From Pleionea litopenaei (GTDB lineage: Bacteria > Pseudomonadota > Gammaproteobacteria > Enterobacterales > Kangiellaceae), in NCBI RefSeq assembly GCF_031198435.1, contig NZ_CP133548.1, positions 1,366,501 through 1,430,500 on the forward strand: a stretch of DNA of 64,000 bases, in the 5' to 3' direction. Below the pieces are notes generated by a model. That model searched no databases and had not been told where the DNA came from. It worked only from the letters and a program-made list of their open reading frames with translations. Position numbers and translations under genes: made by a program. Position 1 is the first letter of the stretch, and every line of letters begins with the position of its first letter. Positions 26,250 through 33,999 of the stretch are shown one piece after another.

Positions 26250-27416
26250 TTAATACCAGATTGAAAAGAAGAAACGGGTGACCGTCGCATCAAATGCATA
26301 CAAAGGCTCTTGACCGACAGCGTATTGCCCCGGTTGCGTATCGTGCACCAATACGTCTCTGAAATTATCAAACTCAAATTGAAAATAATCGATATTAAGA
26401 TTGATCGCGAATTTCTTAAAGAAGCCGCCTTCATGTAGCTCCTTTTCATAGCTGACACCCAAACCGTATGAAATATTCGAGAAGGCACTCATCTCTTTAT
26501 CTCGCGCGACAAATTCAGTGTTTTGAGCATTGTCGCTAGGATCGATTAAATCGCGATAAAAATCGGCTTCGGTTTGCGTGTATTGGCGAATTTTGGCTTC
26601 AAAAATCCATTCATCTTGATAAGGATGAATATAGGCCACTTCGAAATTCTTAGCGTTAATGTCCCAAGTATCATTAAACCCTCTCATCTCAAACTTAAAC
26701 GCTGCTCGGTAGGGTAAGTAATACATGCTACGAAAGGCAACTGCCGTGCTCGTTCTCGTTTCTGGATAGACTTCGGTTTGATAACGGAAACCAATCCCCG
26801 AGTTTGGATCGAGGTAACGAACCACTCGATAGGGATTATTTAAGTAACCCTGATCGGTTACCGTATTAACACCAATACTGGCAATCCAATTTTTAGTAAT
26901 GACTTGAGTCCAGTCAATTTTAAAATTGTGCCGATCAATAAACTCTTTAAAGTCAGCATCCCCTCGCTTCATCACCGTGTCCCAGCCTTTGGAATAACCA
27001 AAAGACAAGGTCGATAAATCACCGAAGAAATCTTGAGAAACGCCAATGAACGCAGTATTTGCTTCGTAATCATTTTCAGAACTATTAGTAAATGATGTAC
27101 TCAAGGTGGTCTTATTATTTAAATAATCTAAACCGACCGAATACTCTTTACGACGTTCAATGTAAGGACTTGCGTTAGCAAGAACATCGATTGATGCTGC
27201 ACTGACATTATCAATATAGTAATTTGCTGACGCTGAAAACTTATCGAGAAACGATTTTCTCACTAACAACGATGGACCATCGATAACCATACCGCCACCA
27301 TCATAGCGATGATACAAAAGATCGCTTCGATCTTCTGGTAATACAGCAGCGCGCAATAAACATGGCATTAGAATGGCAAAGAGTAACCAAGTTTTTAAAA
27401 GTAATTTGCTATTCAT
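26250..27416 (-). CDS. DUF3570 outer-membrane beta-barrel protein
   Basis: 388 residues. The signal peptide (hydrophobic core at about residues 6-20, cleavage near LLRAA) is followed by alternating amphipathic strands ending in an aromatic C-terminus (VTRFFFSIWY), as expected for a barrel inserted by BAM. Segments such as YHRYDGGGMVIDGPSLLVRK, VSAASIDV and EYSVGLDY match DUF3570. The ATG directly abuts the stop of the DUF4266 lipoprotein gene, the usual partner. It is the last gene of the six-gene minus-strand operon. Function is unknown; a conduit or receptor role is inference. Confidence 0.85.
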   Translation of the reverse strand: MNSKLLLKTWLLFAILMPCLLRAAVLPEDRSDLLYHRYDGGGMVIDGPSLLVRKSFLDKFSASANYYIDNVSAASIDVLANASPYIERRKEYSVGLDYLNNKTTLSTSFTNSSENDYEANTAFIGVSQDFFGDLSTLSFGYSKGWDTVMKRGDADFKEFIDRHNFKIDWTQVITKNWIASIGVNTVTDQGYLNNPYRVVRYLDPNSGIGFRYQTEVYPETRTSTAVAFRSMYYLPYRAAFKFEMRGFNDTWDINAKNFEVAYIHPYQDEWIFEAKIRQYTQTEADFYRDLIDPSDNAQNTEFVARDKEMSAFSNISYGLGVSYEKELHEGGFFKKFAINLNIDYFQFEFDNFRDVLVHDTQPGQYAVGQEPLYAFDATVTRFFFSIWY

Positions 27417-27629
27417 TTAGTTACATCCACAGCCACCGCCGCCGCCGCCTTCTGCACCACGAGCCCCCTCACGAGCTTGATATACGTGGTGCATGTAATT
27501 GGTCGACACTGCGTCGCGGCTCATACTCATAATTGGATCGGCCAGATTATCTCGTTCATAGGGTTTAACCCAGGGCTCGATCGCACATCCACTTAAAAAC
27601 AACAGCGAAAGAGTTATCGCAAAACGCAT
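27417..27629 (-). CDS. DUF4266 small lipoprotein with Gly-rich Cys-x-Cys tail
   Basis: 70 residues from the ATG at 27629, which has AGAGAG upstream; a TTG one codon earlier is disfavoured. Lipobox LSGC (Cys15) is followed by VKPYERDNLADPIM, the family core, and a short helix with MHHVYQARE. The tail is GGGGGGCGCN. The mature chain is only about 56 residues, so the whole molecule may serve to present the terminal CxC, which could bind metal or be a thiol substrate of the TlpA-like protein encoded 4 bp upstream. DUF4266 and DUF3570 genes are habitual neighbours; the function is unknown. Confidence 0.88.
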   Translation of the reverse strand: MRFAITLSLLFLSGCAIEPWVKPYERDNLADPIMSMSRDAVSTNYMHHVYQAREGARGAEGGGGGGCGCN

Positions 27630-27633
27630 CAAA

Positions 27634-28125
27634 TCACTCTCTCATTAATTTTTTCATTAAACGTTTGTATTCTTTCTCGTCGCCAGGTTTGTAACCTCTA
27701 TGAAGAAAGCGTAAATTTCCCTCACGATCGACCAAAACAGTACTCGGCATAGCATCGACATCGTACATTTTGCTAACACTGTTGGTGTTATCGTACAAAA
27801 TAGGAAATGAAACTGGAACTTCACTCAAATAGCCCGCGGCTTTCGATGAATCTTCTTCAACATTAACACCGAGTAATACAAAACCGAGTTTTGAATATTT
27901 CTTGTAAAATTCGTCTAGCAAAGGCATTTCTTGACGACATGGACCGCACCAGCTCGCCCAAAAGTTGATCATAACGACATTGCCGCGAAGTTCAGATAAT
28001 TTTACGTTCTCTCCAGTCGAACTTTTTAAGGTAAAGTCCGGTGCTGGCTGGTTCATTTCTTTTGACCAAGCGACTTGGCTCACGAGTAGCGCAACAAGCG
28101 CAAAAATCTTTAGAGTAAACTTCAT
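27634..28125 (-). CDS. TlpA-like periplasmic thioredoxin
   Basis: 163 residues. Signal peptide (cleavage expected after QVAWS near residue 21), then a redoxin fold with active site CGPC in NFWASWCGPCRQEMP near residue 60. The cis-Pro loop is DAMPSTVLVD near residue 130. It should reduce or exchange disulfides or apo-cytochrome thiols in the periplasm. It lies between the DUF4266 gene, whose product ends in CxC, and the outer-membrane barrel genes, and shares the operon with a CxxCH protein. Its likely clients are therefore local, which is inference. Confidence 0.93.
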   Translation of the reverse strand: MKFTLKIFALVALLVSQVAWSKEMNQPAPDFTLKSSTGENVKLSELRGNVVMINFWASWCGPCRQEMPLLDEFYKKYSKLGFVLLGVNVEEDSSKAAGYLSEVPVSFPILYDNTNSVSKMYDVDAMPSTVLVDREGNLRFLHRGYKPGDEKEYKRLMKKLMRE

Positions 28126-28137
28126 ATAACTATCCTC

Positions 28138-28785
28138 TTAAAAAAATGCAGAAAGCGTAAAACTGAATTCTAAATTGTGCGTAGATTTAACTTCTCCTAC
28201 CGGATACTCACTATTAAAACGATGATTACGAGTATCAACAGAAAAAGCCAGCCAGTCATTCAGCAAAGCTCTATATCCAGCACCGTAAGTTAAGGTAAAT
28301 TCTTTGTTGTCTAAGAAAGACGTATTGCCGGCTCCCACGACGAAATAAAACGACGTATTAACAGCAACTTCATCACCCCAAAAAGCTTCACCGGGTAAAA
28401 TGTTCCATCCTAGGTTTAAATCATAATATTGAAAGTCTTTGTCGTTCGAAATAAGTACATTTCCAGGAAACAATTGTTCCGCACTAGAAAGACCCGCTTT
28501 CGCACTCCCAGCATTCACTTGAAGAAAAAAATCTTCATTAATAAAGTAGTTAAATCGAACGCCGTATAACTCTGCCGCACCGAAGTCTTCGATACCCAAG
28601 GTTCCAAATACAATACCGACTTCAAAATCTTCATCGTCGATTAATGCCTCATCAACGGCTTGGCGCTCAATTTTTGGCTCAAAAATTTTGCTTGGATCAT
28701 CAGAGTCTTGCTCTGCAGCACTTAGGTTGAAAGCACTCAGAGAAATCACGATGCCTAAAAAAATACGTTGAATCCAATTGTCCAT
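28138..28785 (-). CDS. Outer-membrane beta-barrel protein
   Basis: 215 residues with a signal peptide (core at about residues 8-20, FLGIVISLSAFNL) and a C-terminus of alternating strands ending in Phe (LEFSFTLSAFF). An acidic linker follows the signal. The barrel contains VRFNYFINEDFFLQVNAG and TYGAGYRALLNDWLAFSVD, typical of OmpA-like small barrels. Its start overlaps the 3' end of the SH3-barrel gene by 31 bp, and the two share sequence style (EVGI/EVGVK, GTLGIEDFGAAEL versus VGDFGGANLIAV). They are probably paralogues from a duplication. Confidence 0.82.
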   Translation of the reverse strand: MDNWIQRIFLGIVISLSAFNLSAAEQDSDDPSKIFEPKIERQAVDEALIDDEDFEVGIVFGTLGIEDFGAAELYGVRFNYFINEDFFLQVNAGSAKAGLSSAEQLFPGNVLISNDKDFQYYDLNLGWNILPGEAFWGDEVAVNTSFYFVVGAGNTSFLDNKEFTLTYGAGYRALLNDWLAFSVDTRNHRFNSEYPVGEVKSTHNLEFSFTLSAFF

Positions 28786-29612
28786 TCTTCAATTTCTTCA
28801 TTAGTTGTTTGACTAGTTAATATCGCGTAACTTCGATATTCCACTCGAGCGACAAATCTATCGCTAATGTAGGTTTTTAAACCCGCGGTTGCAAATACAG
28901 TTTCATCTTTTCGGTCAACTTCTTGCACCAATGCAGCGCTTGGGAAGACTTTTACAATGCCCGTGCCAACCCCAAGATAAGGAGAGTATTTCCACTCTGG
29001 CCAAGGAGAATTGATGACCGCGATGGTCGTTTGCCGAACTTCTGAAAAGTCACCCAAGCCTTGGCCGACCACAAATTCCGTGGCCAAGTTCGGAGTAAAT
29101 TGCCAAGACCCAGTCACAGCAATTAAGTTTGCACCACCAAAGTCACCTACCTTTACGCCCACTTCAAAGTCACGTTCAGAAAAATCTCGTTGATTATAGG
29201 TCGCGAAATTAACCGGAGAGCCGTCATGATTAACGGTTAACAACATAATATCGAGGGGTACCCATCCTACTTTTTGCTTTTTAGTCGCGACATAAAACCA
29301 ATTGTATTGGCGTTTAATGATCCATAAGGTTTCTTTAGCTTCGACAACGTGGAAAACGGGATAACCAACACCAGGACCCGTGTGAATATTCACAAAGGGT
29401 TCTTTGACAACAACGCTCTGAAGTTCGTCGAGATTAATGGTCTCATCAACGCCTGTGCGTTTCTCTGAAGGAGGCGACAACTCAGAGAGTGAGTTGTCTT
29501 GTTGATCAGCACTGTCTGCCTGCTGTGCGTTAACCACTCCTAGGGAAACGAACATAATCAACAATACCAACCATGGAGCAGGAATCACTCCTTTTGCAAA
29601 CCGCATTTCCAT
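28755..29612 (-). CDS. SH3-domain plus outer-membrane beta-barrel protein
   Basis: 285 residues. Signal peptide (about residues 1-29, core WLVLLIMFVSLGVV, ending VNAQQ), a Gln/Asp-rich linker, then a bacterial SH3 domain at about 65-115 (VNIHTGPGVGYPVFHVV, LWIIKRQYNWFYV, VGWVPLDIML). The C-terminal half is a barrel-like domain ending WTIGFNVFF. SH3 domains of this kind commonly bind peptidoglycan, so the protein could link wall and outer membrane. The downstream barrel gene overlaps it and resembles its second half. Confidence 0.83.
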   Translation of the reverse strand: MEMRFAKGVIPAPWLVLLIMFVSLGVVNAQQADSADQQDNSLSELSPPSEKRTGVDETINLDELQSVVVKEPFVNIHTGPGVGYPVFHVVEAKETLWIIKRQYNWFYVATKKQKVGWVPLDIMLLTVNHDGSPVNFATYNQRDFSERDFEVGVKVGDFGGANLIAVTGSWQFTPNLATEFVVGQGLGDFSEVRQTTIAVINSPWPEWKYSPYLGVGTGIVKVFPSAALVQEVDRKDETVFATAGLKTYISDRFVARVEYRSYAILTSQTTNEEIEEWTIGFNVFF

Positions 29613-29623
29613 CTAATAACCTT

Positions 29624-32503
29624 CTAATTTTCAGGTGCTAAGAAAGGATTATTAAAATATTGTCCGCCAATATCAAGCCATTCTGCAATTAGCTTTAATT
29701 CTGCTTCGGATAATCGACCTTGGTGAGAACCACCATTGAACAATGCAAAGAAGTCAGAACTGGCTCGAGCCCCAGCCGTGTTTAAGATAGGACCAATAGG
29801 CACGGTTTCAGTTAATTGATTCGGTTCAGGAACAGGAATTGGAATCGTCAAAGGTATTGGGTTTCCATTGTTATCTAATACCGGATCACCATTGGCGTCG
29901 GTTTCAAACAACGGATTACCATTAACATCGGTTTGATAAATCAAGTCGCCATTGGTGTCAGATAACTCGGTCGGTAGACCAGTGATCGGATCGGGCTCGT
30001 AGATAAACATACCATCATCATCTAAGAAAAAGACCACCCCACCATCGGCGTCAAGCGTTTGATAAATGAATTGTCCGTTAATCAATATTGGAACTTGTCG
30101 ATCGACCACAATGCCATCGACAACTTCTACTTCATTATCATTAAAGAATAGCTCTCGATAGCCACGCATATGGTTTGGCTCATCTAACGAAGAAAGACTG
30201 GTTAGTTCAAGCTGCGCTGCTGGTGCCTGAACGACATTGTTGACGGTATCGAATAAGCTGTGACAAGTGGTGCAGGTATTGTCAGCGATTTGATTCCCCA
30301 TGCCGTCGAATACCGGACGTTCGAGATCAAAAATCGGTTGAATATGCTCTTCATAATTGATGGTAATACGACACCCCGCATACCAAGCGACAAGACACGC
30401 ATCGGCAACCGGCGCTGGTGTTTGTAGATCGGCATAAGACATTAAAATGTCAGGAGCCGGTGTAGCCATCGCAGGGTCAGTCCACACATCGGTAAATTCA
30501 ATATCTAAATTGGGCTCTGGAACGCCATTGATACGCGTGTAGGCTTCGGCCATCGTTTCACCGTCTTCGGCAAATAAATTCGGGTCACTGTTTGGGAAGG
30601 TTGTATTGCCGATTGAGCCTAGATACACCGAGACAGGATCGGCATCACTTCGACCGTGTGAAACTTCACTGTTCGCTGTATGACAACCCGTACAGTTGCG
30701 CTCTTCACCGAGTCTCAGCTGAATCCAGTTTTCATGGCGTCCTGAAATACGTTGACCTTGAGCATCCAGAATACTAATGGCAAAAGGTACATTAGCAGGA
30801 ATCTTCACCTTGACGGAGCCATCGGGTTGAATAGGAACATAACCGAGTATTTCACGCATCAACTGCTGCCGAGAGCGACCGAATGCTGAGTTATCAAAGT
30901 CGTAAACGTCTTCATCGGGCATTGCCACGCCTTTCACGACTCTTAGGAAGCGTGCGGGACGTTGATCCGGCGGCGTCATAACGGGATCAGCCATTGCAGT
31001 GATACCCATAGGGGTCGTATCAACACCGTCTAAGTCGTATACGGAGCGAATGTGCAAAACGCCGACATTCTCAGTGACCAAATCATTATCGATATCGATG
31101 CCGGGAATACCGTCCGGTAAAAAAGTAGGAGAATCGCTGCGAGCTTGCATAACAACGGGTTCAGTGAACCAAAAATCAGGTTCTGCCACCACCACTGGCG
31201 ACTGGGTATTTTCTTCGCGATTCCATAACCAAATACCATACGCGGGCGTCGCGGCCAATAACTCACCATCGTCATAACGCTGCAAATTTTCATCGGTACA
31301 GACATAAATAACCGGCGGCTCATCGGTTACGTTGACTTCTCTCAACATACAAGGCGACCAGCTCATCATTACGCGGCTGCCAGAATCATCCCACAGCGGA
31401 GAAACACTGTGGTACAAACCGCTTGGAGACGGAGTGTCGTCGGTATTAACCAGATCGGCAGCAATTGATCGTTGACCCTCACCCGTCGTTCCATCTAACA
31501 TTTGATCGGCTTCGATAAAGTTTTGATGATCAATGACCACCGGGTCGCCACCATAAAATAAACTTTGTTGTGGTTTACTGAGCACAAGCAATTGACCATC
31601 GGGCATGGCTAATGGCTTAGTAAATAGAGCTTCAACGCCGCCATTGCCGGTATTTTGCGAGTGATAGCCATATAAGCGCTGCACGTCGCGTCCATCGGGA
31701 CGAACTGAGTACAATGACCGAGCATCAGAGCCCCCCATGTTGTCCCAACGCAAAAAGGCAATGCGCCCGTTACTTAACAAGGTCGGGAATAAGTCGTGGC
31801 TTTGATTGTAGGTTATCTGGTTTATCTCACTGCCATCGGCTTCCATGACATGCAGGGTATAGGCATGAGTATCTAAATCTTCTTCAAGTCCAGAGAACTG
31901 TGGTTTCCCCTCGTCAAGAAGAATCGCCTTTGCTTGGCGTTGTCGGGTCGATGCAAACACAATCCGACCATCGGGTAAAAAGGCCGGCATCACATCATGG
32001 CCGTCTTCGGCCACGATGTTAGAAGCGATTACTCGAGTTAATTCGTCGGTTTCAACATCGTAGGTCCAGATGTTCCATTTCGGTTGCTCATCATCATCGG
32101 CGTTGGGTATTTCTGGCGCTCTCATCGCAAACACCAGTTTCAAGCCATCAGGAGAAACCGATAAATCTTTCACATCGTACAGAGGAATATCATCGGGAGC
32201 ATCAGGGTCGATGAACGCTCGCGAGGTAATATCAACCGCAGCTGCGCTGGGTAATGCTCGTGGTTTCAACAATAAGACCGCGCCAGGATTAAATAACTCA
32301 GGTTGGAACACGTCGTCCATAATTGGATTGCCGTCTTCATCTCGCGGCACCGGTCGCTTGATAAACGCCATGGCAAAATCCGTCACGGTTGGATCGGGAC
32401 TTTGCGAACTGTCGGCTATCGGGTCTTCACTGGTACAGGCGGTCAAACCAACACTGACTGAGAGAATTACCGTAATTATTCTAAAACTGAGATAATTTTT
32501 CAT
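29624..32503 (-). CDS. HzsA-like beta-propeller lipoprotein with two heme c motifs
   Basis: 959 residues from the ATG at 32503, which has AGGAAG upstream and places the lipobox LTAC correctly; a start 12 codons earlier is disfavoured. The N-terminal two thirds carry PD40/TolB-type propeller repeats (LSVSPDGLKLVFAMR, FLPDGRIVFAST, LLSNGRIAFLRWD). Heme motifs CTGCH (604-608) and CTTCH (744-748) follow. Residues about 848-880 are a run of DxNGxP-type repeats. The architecture resembles the hydrazine synthase alpha subunit and its many non-anammox relatives, but no beta/gamma partner is present, so hydrazine synthesis is not implied. It is first in the operon. Confidence 0.85.
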   Translation of the reverse strand: MKNYLSFRIITVILSVSVGLTACTSEDPIADSSQSPDPTVTDFAMAFIKRPVPRDEDGNPIMDDVFQPELFNPGAVLLLKPRALPSAAAVDITSRAFIDPDAPDDIPLYDVKDLSVSPDGLKLVFAMRAPEIPNADDDEQPKWNIWTYDVETDELTRVIASNIVAEDGHDVMPAFLPDGRIVFASTRQRQAKAILLDEGKPQFSGLEEDLDTHAYTLHVMEADGSEINQITYNQSHDLFPTLLSNGRIAFLRWDNMGGSDARSLYSVRPDGRDVQRLYGYHSQNTGNGGVEALFTKPLAMPDGQLLVLSKPQQSLFYGGDPVVIDHQNFIEADQMLDGTTGEGQRSIAADLVNTDDTPSPSGLYHSVSPLWDDSGSRVMMSWSPCMLREVNVTDEPPVIYVCTDENLQRYDDGELLAATPAYGIWLWNREENTQSPVVVAEPDFWFTEPVVMQARSDSPTFLPDGIPGIDIDNDLVTENVGVLHIRSVYDLDGVDTTPMGITAMADPVMTPPDQRPARFLRVVKGVAMPDEDVYDFDNSAFGRSRQQLMREILGYVPIQPDGSVKVKIPANVPFAISILDAQGQRISGRHENWIQLRLGEERNCTGCHTANSEVSHGRSDADPVSVYLGSIGNTTFPNSDPNLFAEDGETMAEAYTRINGVPEPNLDIEFTDVWTDPAMATPAPDILMSYADLQTPAPVADACLVAWYAGCRITINYEEHIQPIFDLERPVFDGMGNQIADNTCTTCHSLFDTVNNVVQAPAAQLELTSLSSLDEPNHMRGYRELFFNDNEVEVVDGIVVDRQVPILINGQFIYQTLDADGGVVFFLDDDGMFIYEPDPITGLPTELSDTNGDLIYQTDVNGNPLFETDANGDPVLDNNGNPIPLTIPIPVPEPNQLTETVPIGPILNTAGARASSDFFALFNGGSHQGRLSEAELKLIAEWLDIGGQYFNNPFLAPEN

Positions 32504-32749
32504 ATTCTTCCTGCCACTTGTCTGCGCAAGTGAAAACACCGTTGTTGCTGCAACCCGCTAATAACGCCACCATCACCGTCAGTAACGACTCACCTATTAT
32601 TTACATCTGACAGCATATTATGCAGCAGAATCTTTTTAATACTGTGGTCAAATTCACGAAAAACACTTTGTCAAGCGACTACAATCAGCTCAAATAGTGA
32701 TGATTTATTGTGCAGAGTACTCTGGCGCGAATTTGATCGAGGACCCAAA
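32504..32749. promoter_or_regulatory. Divergent promoter region of the redox locus
   Basis: 246 bp separate the first genes of the two divergent operons, so both promoters must lie here. A TTGTCA at 32668-32673 is a possible plus-strand -35, but no convincing -10 follows at the right distance. Shared regulation of the two operons from this gap is plausible but unproven. Confidence 0.4.
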
Positions 32750-33988
32750 ATGACAACAATGCCACAAAACAACGCTCTAACAGGCCGGCGCTTATGGACC
32801 TGTTTAGCTGCGACCGTCCTGTGCCTAGCGACAGCGCAACCCGCGCTGGCTGGTGCTCGAGAGCAAGCCAAGCGAATTCATGACCGACTCGCCGGCACCC
32901 ACCCTTCTGAGACCGTTCTCGATCAAATGGAGGCTTCAATTAACGCTGGTAACCCCCAAGAAGCGGCGGACCTAGCGATGGAGAATTCTGCATTCTACAA
33001 CGTCACCCTAAAAAATATGGTCACTCCGTGGACAAATGAAGCCCAAACCGTGTTTGCACCGTTAAATGACTATACCGCAACGGTCATTGGCATCGTTCGC
33101 GACGAAGACGACTTCCGTAAGATCTTATTTGATGATGTGCTCTACACCGCAGATAACAGTGTAGGAGCTCCAGCCTACCAAAACAATAATAATGCACATT
33201 ACGAGTATCTAGAGAACAACAACATCAATTTGAAAGATTTGTTAGTTCGCCGAGCACAATCCAGCGTCAACGGCTTACCACCAGAAGCGACCGCTGGAGT
33301 GCTAACCAGCCGTGCTGCTGCGAAAGCTTTCTTTATCGCAGGCACCAACCGAGCAATGTTTCGCTTCACTCTGATTAATCATATGTGTGGCGACTTAGAA
33401 GCCTTTAAAGATGAAACTCGCATACCCGACCGTATCCGCCAAGACGTCAGTCGCAGCCCAGGTGGTGATAGTCGTATCTTCTTGAATAGCTGTATCGCGT
33501 GTCACTCAGGCATGGATCCTCTCGTTCAAGCGTTTGCCTATTACGACTACGAGTTCAACGCTGAAACTGACCCAGAGGGCGAAAATGGTGAGCTCGTCTA
33601 CAACACCGCTGGCATGACCGATCCTGACACAGGTACTCGCGTCAAAGCGAAGTACCATATCAACAACAACACATTCAAATACGGCTACGTTACCCAAGAC
33701 GATCAATGGAGTAACTACTGGCGCAAAGGGCAAAACGCTAATTTAGGCTGGGATCCTGCACTAACGGGTGAAGGTCAAGGCGCAAAATCGATGGGGCAAG
33801 AACTGGCCTACTCTGCTCGCTTCGCGCAATGCCAAGTACGCAAAGTCTTCAAAACCGTTTGCCTACGCGAACCAGGTAACGCTGCCGATCGTAGTCAGAT
33901 TGAAACCATGGTGACCAACTTTGCCAACAGTAACTACAACCTCAAGCAAACATTCGGCGAAAGTGCCGTGTATTGCATGGGCAACTAG
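32750..33988 (+). CDS. Secreted monoheme cytochrome c-like protein
   Basis: 412 residues from the ATG at 32750, with GAGGA upstream; an in-frame start 14 codons earlier is rejected. A signal peptide with Arg-Arg n-region and core LAATVLCLATAQ ends in ALAGA, so export through Sec is likely. The body is largely helical with one heme motif, CIACH at 248-252, followed by SGMDPLVQAFAYYDYE, which resembles the C-terminal cytochrome-like region of DUF1588/DUF1585 proteins. Further Cys occur near residues 214, 365, 373 and 408. It is the first gene of a three-gene plus-strand operon. Confidence 0.8.
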   Translation: MTTMPQNNALTGRRLWTCLAATVLCLATAQPALAGAREQAKRIHDRLAGTHPSETVLDQMEASINAGNPQEAADLAMENSAFYNVTLKNMVTPWTNEAQTVFAPLNDYTATVIGIVRDEDDFRKILFDDVLYTADNSVGAPAYQNNNNAHYEYLENNNINLKDLLVRRAQSSVNGLPPEATAGVLTSRAAAKAFFIAGTNRAMFRFTLINHMCGDLEAFKDETRIPDRIRQDVSRSPGGDSRIFLNSCIACHSGMDPLVQAFAYYDYEFNAETDPEGENGELVYNTAGMTDPDTGTRVKAKYHINNNTFKYGYVTQDDQWSNYWRKGQNANLGWDPALTGEGQGAKSMGQELAYSARFAQCQVRKVFKTVCLREPGNAADRSQIETMVTNFANSNYNLKQTFGESAVYCMGN

Positions 33989-33999
33989 GCAGGAATTGA

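Noticed and set aside
29624-32503. True hydrazine synthase (anammox)
   Set aside because: No beta or gamma subunit, no hydrazine dehydrogenase and no anammox context. Only the architecture is shared.
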